This document shows positions 54,843 to 64,000 of a stretch of DNA of 64,000 nt, piece by piece. The stretch comes from Isoetes taiwanensis (lineage: Eukaryota > Streptophyta > Lycopodiopsida > Isoetales > Isoetaceae). The notes beneath the pieces were generated by a model, which did not search any database, was not told where the DNA came from, and saw only the letters and a program-made list of their open reading frames with translations. The stretch is taken from contig JAJEKV010000006.1 of assembly GCA_021234155.1 (NCBI GenBank), positions 11,309,317-11,373,316 on the forward strand, written 5' to 3'. Each line of letters starts with the position of its first letter. Position 1 is the stretch's first letter. The position numbers and the translations under genes were made by a program.

Positions 54843-57774
54843 TACATATCAAAGTGGTAATCTAGCATAAAAAATGTTATGCATTTTAAAAGCAAGCATG
54901 GTCAAACTTTTGCCGCCAAAGCACTTATTTTAAAGCTTATCCTACATATAAAATACCCATTGCGATGTCAAAATCACGTGCTTAAATTCGAACGTATGGT
55001 TACATAATGTGCCATATTAGATTTTGTGCAATTTCCAAACTACACGGTTGTATGCTTTCCTTTATCAACTTCCTTGGCTTGGGAATAAAAATTGGAACAA
55101 AGTGAAAATTATACTTTAAGCAGAAGATTAACGATTTCGTAAACCTATAGATAAACAATATCCTTATGCATATAAATTGCAACATACTTGCATGATCTGA
55201 ACCACAAGAGTTGACTAGAATAATGCACTTTACCAAAGGTTCAAAACAATGAATTTTCTAGATTGAAAAAGATGAAAATTGCTCAGTCTAGCCGGATGGG
55301 AGAACTTGCAGACATGGTCAATTTGCTTTGGATACTTCCATTCAGCCACTTGCACCCTCTTGCTTGTTGGATTACAACAAGAAAAAAGTCATTTGGGGAA
55401 AAAAAAAGTCTAAGTCATTATATATTGGATTAAAGATACAATTGACATAAATGTTTATGTTTGATGCGCACTGGTTTTACAATCAAAGAGGTATTGATGA
55501 GAATAAGATCCAAACATGGCCAAGAGTCAATGCATTGAATATAGTAGAAATGTTAGTAATGAGACATGAAGAAGGGTAAGGTGCACAACCCCTAAGGCCT
55601 TGCCAATCAACATCTTGAAATTGAGAGGTAAGGCAGGCAAAATGGACTGGCGTGCCACATCAATAAGCCAAATAATGAAAGAATATATTCTCATTCCTTT
55701 ATAATACATAGAATGAATGCCATGTGGCATGAGTAAAGGATATAAGATGCCATGCTTATGGAATGGGCCAAGTCAAGGTCAAGTGTAGGGCAAGCTAGAC
55801 AACTCATGAACATGGACTTGACTACACGAATAGATAAAAGGCTTTTGATTCATATATCAATTTGGACATGTCATCTTGCAATTATCAATTGGGACCAACA
55901 TAATATTCAATTGCGGCCTACATAAATTTTAGATACCTCGAATGGAAACATTCTCATCATGTGAGCTTTGGTGTCAAAAACACCATGGCATTGAACAACA
56001 ACTACTTGAACATGAAATTGACTTCTCAAATGGATTCCGAGATGACAAAATTACTTTACTTTTTACTTATCACAAGAATAAGTTTTGCAAGTTATGGATC
56101 AAGGCATATACATAGTAAATTAGTAAATTGTAGCAAAAAAAAAAAACTATTCTTATTCTTGTCTTCTTTGTGATTTGGTGTGAAAGTAAGAATTTTTTTT
56201 TTTAATTTATTAGAGCTAGGGGCTTTATGTAACATTTGATGTAAAAGTAAGATTTTATTTTGTTAAAATAGGGCTCTATGTAATTCAATGATCCGATATT
56301 TAGCCATGAAAACAACCCAATAAGATGTAGGAGTTGTGCCTGATCTTGACCGATCCACTTCATCAACAAAACTAAATTTCTATGGGCACATCAATTCCTA
56401 TTGTAGGGTTGAACAAACAAGTTATGTTTACATGGATACATACGTAAATTGAATCATATACAGTGACAAGAGCAAGGCTAGATGCAATTCTTCCACTTGG
56501 ACTCGAAGAGCCTTTCTCCACTTCTACTAAAGAGTTGAGAAATAAACAGTTTTGTAATGGCAAATGCATTAGTGGTGTTCTACTCAATAAAGTCGGTTGT
56601 TAGAATCAAGGGACTAAAAACAAAGGGGCACACGTTATAGGACTTTTATGCGCATGAAGTTGATGCCAAACAAAAGTGTTTTGTTTGAGAAGGAGCAGAA
56701 GCAATTTTCACATCATACCACATGACAGCATTCGATAAATAACCAAGAGCATACACTTGGCAGCATCAAAGTAGCATACAATGGTTTGCTCCTAAGCTAG
56801 GAATCCTAGATGAGTACAAAAAAAGATCACAACACAACCCCAAATTTGTAATATCTATCTTTCGAAGCATCAAAGGAAACAAACTTTTAAACAAACAAAA
56901 TCCTTGCCAAAAGAAAACACAGCCAAATAGACAAACCCAAGTGGCTAACAAAATAGCAAGGGAATTTGATTCCCTGGCCTGACCATAACTACTTTGCGTC
57001 AGCAATGCAAGGGGAAGATCTGTCGCAGGAGCCAAGCTGTTTGTCTTTTTCTTGATATATTTTTTTTTGAGCTTTCCTGGAGTACGATTAGATTGGGGGC
57101 CCCCTCTGTTCCGGCGGCAAGCGTAAATTTCTTCACCAAAACAGACTTTGTTTCTCCATGCTTAGAGTACAAACTTCTGATATGGCGTTTTCCCACCCAT
57201 TCCTTTTTTTCTATTGCATGCTTTTGCAAAAAGAAATGGCTAGATTCATACCCTTTTGCTCCTCCATTTTGCATATTCATTTCGGCCCATCTGCCCCGAA
57301 ATCTGCCTCCCGTTTTGGATCATTGCTTTGATTTATCTTTTCCTTGCCAGAGTACTTTGTAGTCCGATCCAAGGACATGGCATTTTGCACCGCAACAAGG
57401 AATGATTTCATTGATTGGTAGATTACTCAAAAGCTGCATCAGGACAAGCATTCAAAATACAAAGAATATGTGTATTTTTGCTTCTCTGGCATAACAGACG
57501 AAACAACCAAGCCAAGCATTGCATTGAATTCAGAAAATAAAAGCATTTCCATACCTATATTTCTTCTCAATATCTTCAAATCAGAAAGAATAATGAGCCA
57601 CAAGATCTTCAGATTTGGAAATCAGCCCCAATATCCATGATTTTGATTCACAAAACTGTAAATCTGATTATCTCAATCTAGAAGAAAGTTTCTCTGGACC
57701 AAACAATCTGCTGTATCAATATTGTTTTAAAAGTAAAACTAATCCATGTCTGATCTTTGTTTTGGATCAAACAA
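54843..57774. other. intergenic region, no gene recognised
   Basis: AT-rich with short frames on both strands (for example 56,994-57,362 and 57,035-56,766), none with a domain. The 3' flank of the VQ gene lies just below 57,775. Confidence 0.5.
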
Positions 57775-58455
57775 CTATTCCTTGTCAGGCCGGAGCCGTG
57801 GAGAATGAACAGGAAATAGATCCAGAAGCTCGGGTTCGGATCGCCGATGCACAGGCGGATGCAAGAAAGGAAATTTCTGGAGGGATGACGAATGCAGAAA
57901 TGGAAATCTATCCATAACACTGCCGGTCTTTTCCTCGTCTAAAATACGAGGATTTGGAGGATTATAAACGTCCGTCGGAGTTGTCGGAGGAGTATCAAGA
58001 GTTAGATTGGAAAGAGGAGTTACCGGACTTGGAAGCAAAGCAGGCAGATGATCATAAACTGTAGGAGAAATAGTTTCCCCTGTTCTTGGTGAAGATCCAG
58101 GCCTTTTAAACGGAGAATTAATCTGCTTAATTTCAAGCTTTCTCAGATTCTGCTTCACTTTGTAAGAAGGTTGCCGCCGGACTAAATCCTTGCTTCCATT
58201 TTCTTGCTTCCGATTTAAATCCTGTTTGCCGGATTGCTTCAAAGGCATAGTTACCGGAAGCTTTTCTTGGATATCATCCCCCGCTCCGGTATGCTTTTGC
58301 ACCACTTCCCTAAAGTTCAACACATTTGCCTGAACAAATGTAGTTGCCGGAAGCTGTTGCTGCTTTACAGATTCTGCACTAGGAGAGCTTGGATTAACAC
58401 CGTTTCTTGAACTGCCGGACTTCTTAGAAGCAGGAGAATCCACCGCATTACTCAT
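57775..58455 (-). CDS. VQ-motif-containing protein, 226 aa, single exon
   Basis: VQ proteins are plant nuclear cofactors that bind WRKY transcription factors through the FxxxVQxxTG motif; many are MAP-kinase substrates in defence and growth control. Here the motif is F48-REV-V52-Q53-K-H-T56-G57, preceded by TTFVQA (38-43) as in many family members. The third-from-last position is His where Leu is usual. The remainder is Ser/Pro/Lys-rich and probably disordered, with several Ser/Thr-Pro sites (NSPFKRPGSSPR, LLPSPVTPL, DTPPTTPTD, VHSPR) that could be MAPK targets. The C-terminus SEPELLDLFPVHSPR matches the conserved end of a VQ subgroup. Length and lack of introns are typical. The frame is intact with the first ATG used. 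No neighbouring gene shares a role. Confidence 0.93.
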   Translation of the reverse strand: MSNAVDSPASKKSGSSRNGVNPSSPSAESVKQQQLPATTFVQANVLNFREVVQKHTGAGDDIQEKLPVTMPLKQSGKQDLNRKQENGSKDLVRRQPSYKVKQNLRKLEIKQINSPFKRPGSSPRTGETISPTVYDHLPALLPSPVTPLSNLTLDTPPTTPTDVYNPPNPRILDEEKTGSVMDRFPFLHSSSLQKFPFLHPPVHRRSEPELLDLFPVHSPRLRPDKE

Positions 58456-59213
58456 TTCTTAAATCAAGAACTCAAAATCAGAAACGAAAACGGAATTTTT
58501 GCATCAAAACAATATGCGGAGGCCGGATTCGAAGCTCCAGATGCTTCAAAATGCTCTCAATCTGCCATAGCTCCAACTCGCTGTGGAAAAAAAGACTCAA
58601 ACACACCTGGAAATGCAGATTGGGAGCTGACACAAGCAACAGAGCTGTGAAGACTTCTAAACCTCGAAGAAACTGACATGTCGAAGAAAGGAGCAACAGG
58701 GCAAAGAATAATGCCAAGAAATGGAAAGGGCCGGGCCAAATCCAGGCAAGAAAATGCAAGGGAAAGTGTTACCGGAACTGGAAGGGGCTCAAATCGCCAT
58801 AGCCAGGAGCTTGTTCCCTCCAAAAGAAGGGATTGTGTGTGCGGCCAGGGACCGGGCCTTCGAGGTCTAATAAAAAAATGGCAGGGCGGGGAAGAATCCG
58901 GGACACTTGGGAGGGGTACCAAAGGGAGAGGCTGTACCAAATATTGAAGACAGGGGTCCTTTTTCGGTGTCTTAAATTTGCGAGGGCTATTTCGTTGACT
59001 GCTCCGCCACCGCCGCCACCGGACAGCTGCGCCGCCACCACCGCCGCTTCCGCCGCCCGCCGCCGTTGTTCCCTTTTGTTTTCTTCCCCTGCCCCCACAT
59101 GCCTATCCCAATCTCCTCTTTTTTTTCCGCATATATCAGCCCATTATTCCTTTTTTTTTCACAATCCACATATATTTAGTCTATTTCTTCCCTTATTTAA
59201 CCACACGCATTGA
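58456..59213. other. 5' flank of the VQ gene
   Basis: Upstream of the VQ start on the minus strand. It contains a (CCG)n-like stretch at about 59,005-59,065 and T-runs near 59,122 and 59,150. Proline-rich and glycine-rich frames here follow from the CCG repeat. The likely promoter and 5' UTR of the VQ gene lie here, but I cannot place a TATA box with confidence. Confidence 0.45.
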
Positions 59214-60480
59214 CGAAAATACTTTTGAAGCTTCCACATCCGCCCTCCCACATCAACTACATCTCACCAGAAGGATTTGCATCCACTCCACATTCTTCTC
59301 TCACCTCTTCCTCTTGAATTTCACCATGTGTCATCTATTTAACACGTCGAAGTCCAATGACCCTGACCTCGCGGCTCGAATTCAATGGCCTACCCAACTG
59401 GGAAAAATGCCGCCCTCAGTTTGATGCTGCTAACCTCTTTTTTAAGCATATTTACAGATCTTTACCACGTAGCACACTTAAAGTGTTCAATGCTGAATGA
59501 CCAAGTCCATGCAGATTAGGAGCCATTTACATGCATCAACGGCGTCATGACGGTGCCCTATTTTGCCTGGACCAACTTGACGAAAAAGTGGAGACGGTTG
59601 CGAATAACGGATCAGCCTTTTTACATGGATGACTCTCCTCAAGGGTACATGTAAATCGCCCCTAAGGATAAGGAGCTGTAGGAACGAGTCCTCCTATATT
59701 TCAACCCAACCCAGCATGTATTAGTCATGGGGAGGCAATACCTTATAGGCCTACTAGATTACACTCCATGATCTATGTGGTGCCTACATGTTAGTGAATG
59801 GGTTGGATAAATTCAACAGCTTCATAAGGTCCAACTCACGCTAAACACACACTTTGCATAATGTCGTGTTTAAGGACATTACCCCTTCCAAGAAAGCATA
59901 CTCTATTGGGCTTATCAGATCCACATGTTCTGTTGAAGAGCAAGAGTATACATGTAATGCATGTTATGACGCCTATTGCAAAGTAATCTAAATGCCCATG
60001 AAGTGCATATTCGATCTTTACACATCCGTTATTTTGCACTATCTGCTCCTTTTCTCGCTAATCCATTTGACATCAACTTGATTAGAAGATACTCTTTTTT
60101 AAGTTTTCCAAATCCCAACCAATTAACTAGGGAAACAGTTAGGAAAATATTTGTTTTTTTTTTCCTCGATCTAGACCGTAGATAGCGATCCTCGTTTATG
60201 GGGTATACTTGTACATGTTTTGGTATACTGTATAATGAGGTTTGCAAAATACTATAAGATTGGAGGCAATATATTAGATAATGTTGAATTTTTACACATA
60301 TCGTCCGCCTTGTGAATATGCACCCAAATCAAAGGGGGTTTCAGGGGGATTTCAATTTAGAAGTGTTAAATGTAATAGTTTGTGTTAATTAATATTAATG
60401 GTAGCTATGTGTTGGTTGTTATATCCAAAAAACTTTAGGACCCTAACAAAAGGGAAAAAAAGGGGGAAAATGCAAAAGTC
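59214..60480. other. decayed sequence, no gene recognised
   Basis: Fragments read like old coding sequence (PSKKAYSIGLIRSTCSVEEQ near 59,885-59,945) but stops are frequent and no family is recognisable. Confidence 0.35.
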
Positions 60481-62941
60481 ATCATAGCTTCAAATGAACG
60501 ATGGTATAGGCCTACTAATGCCAAAATAAATGTACATTTGGTCATGGGTTCAAACCTTACCAATATCATTTATATTTGGAAGTTGGTTATTATAGGACGA
60601 TGATTCCCGACGGGATAGAACTTAAAAGCCTATATGTGTCCTTCACTTTGGTTGCCGCAAGGAAGTGGGATAAGCTAGCTAGTATGTACAAGGTTAGTCT
60701 AGTATAGACATTAAACAAAGTAATAAAAAATCAATGGGACTATGGCAGGTGGCACTAGGATGTTGAGGCTAAAAATCCATGCCCCTAGAGTTGCCCCTAG
60801 GCCCTAGACTTCCTAAGTCCGGAAGGTGTGCATGCAAGGCAAAAGTTTTGCCCAACGGATGTGTGGTGAGTTGGCATAGGCCTAATAATGCCAAAATAAA
60901 TTTACATTTGGATTCAAACCTTGCCAGTGTCATTTATATTTAGGAGTTAGTTACTAGGGGTATACGATGATGATCCCTGACGTGATAGAACTTAAAAGTC
61001 TATACGTGTCCTCCACTTTGGCTGCCGCAAGGAAGTGGGATAAGCTAGCTAGTATGTACAAGATTAGTCTAGTATAGACATCAAACAAAGTAATAAAAAA
61101 TCAATGCGGCTATGGCAGGTGGCATTGGAATGGTAAGGCTAAAAAGCCATGTCCTATAGGACGTCCAGCCCCTAGAGTTGCCCCTAAGACCTGGACTTCC
61201 TAAGGTGGGATAAAATCCTGCATACAAAGTATGCATGTAAGACAAAAGTTTTACCCAACGGATGTGTGGTGAGTTGGTATAGGCCTAGTAATGCCAAAAT
61301 AAATATACATTTGGGCATGGGTTCAAACCTTGCCAATGTCATTTATATTTGGGAGTTGGTTACTAGGGGTATACGATGATGATCCTCGACGTGGTAGAAC
61401 TAAAAAAGTCTATATGTGTCCTCCACTTTGCGGTAGAACTTAAAAAGTCTATATGTGTCCTCCACTTTGGCTGCCGCAAGGCGGTGGGATATATGTGTCC
61501 TCCACTTTGCGGTAGAACTTAAAAAGTCTATATGTGGGATAACTAGCTAGATTAGTCTAATATGGAACTTAAACAAAGTAATAAAAAATCAATGGAACTA
61601 TGGCAGATGGCACTAGGATGGTGAGGCTAAAAAGCCATGCCCCTAGAGTTGCCCCTAGGACCTAGATTTTTCCTAAGGTGGAATTAAATCCTGCCTATAA
61701 AGTATGCATATAAGGCAAAAAAATTTCCCATCGAATATGTGGTGAGTTGGTATAGGCCTAGTAATGCCAAAATAAATGTACATTTGTGCATGGGTTCAAA
61801 CCTTGTCAATGTCATTTATATTTGGGAGTTGGTTACTAGGGGTATACGTGATGATCCCTGATGTGGTAGAACTTAAAAAGCCTATATGTGTCAGAACTTA
61901 AAAAGCCTATATGTGTCCTCCACTTTGGTTGTCGCAAGGCGGTGGGATAAACTAGCTATTATGTACAAGATTAGTCTAGTATGGACCTTAAACAAAGTAA
62001 TAAAAAATTGTTGGGACTATGGCAGGTGGCACTGGGATGGCGGGGCTAAAAAGCCATGCTCCTAGAGTTGCCCCTAAGACCTAGATTTCCTAAGGCTGGG
62101 ATGGTGGGGCTAAAAAGCCATGCTCCTAGAGTTGCCCCTAAGACCTAGATTTCCTAAGGCAGGATTAATCCTGCTTACAAAGTGTACATATAAGGCAAAA
62201 GTTTTGCCCAACGGATGTGTGATGAGTTGGTATAGGCCTAGTAATGCCAAAATAAATTTAAATTTAAGCATGGGTTCAAACCTTGAAAATGTTATTTATA
62301 TTTGGGAGTTGGTTACTAGGGGTAGAAGATGATCCCCGATGTGGTAGAACTTAAAAAGCCTATATGTGTCCTTCACTTATATGGGAGTTGGTCACTAGGG
62401 GTACCCCAACGTCGTAGAACTTAAAAAGCCTATATGCGTCCTCCACTTTGGCTGCCGCAAGGTGGTGGGATAAACTAGCTAGTCTATACAACATTAATCA
62501 GTATGGACCTTAAACAAAGTAATAAAAATCAATGGGACTATGGCAGGTGGCACTAGGATGGTGAGGCTAAAAATCCATGCCCCTAGAATTGCCCCTAGGA
62601 CCTAGATTTCCTAAGGTGAAATTAAATCCTACCTACAAGGTGTGTATGTAAGGCAAAAATTTTGACCAACGGATGTGTGGTGAGTTGGTATAGGCCTAGT
62701 AATGCGAAAATAAATGTACATTTGGGCATGAGTTCAAACCTTGCCAATGTCATTTATATTTGGGAGTTGGTTACTAGGGGTATACGATGATGATCCCCGA
62801 CGTGGTAGAACTTAAAAAGCCTATACGTGTCCTGCACTTTGGCTGCCACAAGGCGGTGGGATAAACTAGCTAGTCTGTACAAGATTAGTCTAGTATGGAC
62901 CTTAAACAAAGTAATAAAAAAATCAATGGGACTATGGCAGG
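60481..62941 (+). repeat. tandem array of 375-480 bp units with tRNA-like A and B boxes
   Basis: Six copies, the last partial. The marker (G)GTATAGGCCTA(G/C)TAATGCC recurs near 60,500, 60,878, 61,277, 61,750, 62,230 and 62,687. Each unit also has a GGGTTCAAACCTTGCC-like block (shortened in the second copy), a CCTATATGTGTCCTCCACTTTGG-like block, GGGATAAACTAGCTAGT, and GCCATGCCCCTAGAGTTGCC. TGGTGAGTTGG fits a tRNA A box, and GGTTCAAACC, about 52 bp downstream, fits a B box. This suggests the unit derives from a tRNA-related SINE or other Pol III unit. Several units contain secondary internal duplications (61,430-61,540; 62,060-62,160; 62,340-62,440). No coding. Confidence 0.85.
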
Positions 62942-64000
62942 TGTGACGGTCCCCGAATCCATACGATGCTCCCATCATATAAATATGAGAAATTCCCCTC
63001 CCATTGCGACTCCATCACCACGAAAGGGCCATCCGTCTGACTCGGACCACCTGTGATGGCCAGATGTCCGGGTGATCATTCTTCCCATGCCTTCTATAGG
63101 AATCCTATATAGCGGAAGCGTACATACATGTTAGCACCTGGCAACAATACAAATAAATAATATGCCACCACGAAGGGTGGTCCATCCATCATCACATGAA
63201 CAACGTAGTACCAATACAACATAGAAAATACATCAGAAATAAGAATTTTACCCCGGGCTCAGACTCAAGGGGGTCAACTGACAATCAAGGCCTCCGGATA
63301 ATGATAGACAGAATCATAACATTGGCGTTGGCTGGCATAGAACAATGGCTGGGGTAGTCCACTCCATCCGCCCCTCCTGCGCACACTTTGCAGATAGGCT
63401 GAATCATGCTATGACGTGGTTATAGCCTTCTGGAGATGCAATCTCCTGGATTCACCCTATGAGACTACTCCGAGTTACGTCTCCCTGGGTCCGATGAGGC
63501 AGGAAAGGGATGAATCCCCTCCAGAATCACAATGGTTCCATGGGTGTGCTAGAGGATAATGCCACTAGGTGCACACGCATCTATACCCGACTTAACCCCC
63601 TAAATCTACGTAAAGTTCAGGACGTACATATAGGCACGTATCATGTGACCCAGGGGATGTCAGACGCATACCCGGCCCACACGTAGTGACCGACTATAAG
63701 TCTAGCACACTGTAGGAGCCCAGTAGCCACGCTCAACAAAGCTCCGCCCCCACTTCACCAGTTGTGTCCGTTATTTGGTGCTGAACCACATCATAGCATC
63801 CACAGCACAGTGGTCTCTTGTGCACAGGCTGCATTTAATGGAATTTAAGGGATTTGAGCTAGGAGCATCACTAAATCTAGATTGTCTTTAGGTCTCTACC
63901 TCCCTTAATCCAATAGAATACAGGAGGAACAGAAAGAGAAAACATCAATCAGATACAAACATCCATCATCATTATAAATAGATCCTAGAATAGAATCTAA
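62942..64000. mobile_element. LTR-like element start running off the window
   Basis: At about 62,942 the tandem unit is abruptly interrupted (in the usual unit GGCAGGTG is followed by GCAC) and a new sequence starts TGTGACGGTCCCCGAATCC, a form common for Ty3/gypsy LTR termini. The following kilobase has no coding frame, as expected for an LTR. The other end is outside the window, so identity and orientation are tentative. Confidence 0.5.

Noticed and set aside
58769-59213. Gly-rich and Pro-rich frames upstream of the VQ gene
   Set aside because: They follow from a CCG trinucleotide stretch; no domain or support for translation.

Overview
The window looks like nuclear DNA of a land plant, probably a seed plant with a large, repeat-rich genome. 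The evidence is two intact plant-type genes (an intron-containing nicotinamidase and a VQ-motif protein), a pentatricopeptide-repeat (PPR) fragment, plant L1-type LINEs whose ORF1 carries a DUF4283-like domain and a zinc knuckle, Ty1/copia and Ty3/gypsy remains, a Mutator-like element and a CACTA element. No species is identified. Nearly everything else is transposon-derived and decayed.

Layout. 1-13 kb: a broken Ty3/gypsy pol on the + strand, then a minus-strand Ty1/copia element (copia 1). Copia 1 is split by a 6.9 kb L1-type LINE (LINE 1) bounded by a 17-bp target-site duplication (TSD). 13.2-15.2 kb: 3' fragments of a second non-LTR retrotransposon family with variable microsatellite tails. 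15.25-20.72 kb: a complete but inactivated Ty1/copia element (copia 2) with 613/614-bp LTRs and a TATAA TSD. 21.4-22.3 kb: a polypurine tract of about 0.9 kb. 24.0-26.65 kb: a decayed coiled-coil coding region ending in a polypurine tract and an LTR start. It may be the other half of the frame cut at about 3.3 kb, which would make the DNA between one nested block. 27.0-27.8 kb: a 781-bp Mutator-like element with a 9-bp TSD. 28.06-29.33 kb: the nicotinamidase gene in five exons on the minus strand. 32-35.5 kb: a decayed minus-strand gag region and a third fragment of the second non-LTR family.

37.4-54.8 kb: a second L1-type LINE (LINE 2) on the + strand. It is 5'-truncated, ends in poly(A) and is flanked by a 12-15 bp TSD. 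A 10,147-bp non-autonomous CACTA element (38,901-49,047) has inserted into its ORF1. The CACTA has CACTACAA/TTGTAGTG ends, a GTG TSD, clusters of ACGTCGTT-type motifs near both ends and a core array of about 4.6 copies of a 1.1-kb unit. Between ORF1 and ORF2 of LINE 2 lies foreign-looking sequence that includes a PPR fragment.

57.8-58.5 kb: a single-exon VQ-motif gene on the minus strand. 60.5-62.94 kb: a tandem array of 375-480 bp units with tRNA-like A- and B-box motifs. From 62.94 kb to the end: the start of an LTR-like element that interrupts this array.

The two genes have no visible functional link; each stands alone among repeats. The nestings give a relative order: copia 1 before LINE 1, LINE 2 before the CACTA, and the tandem array before the terminal LTR-like element.
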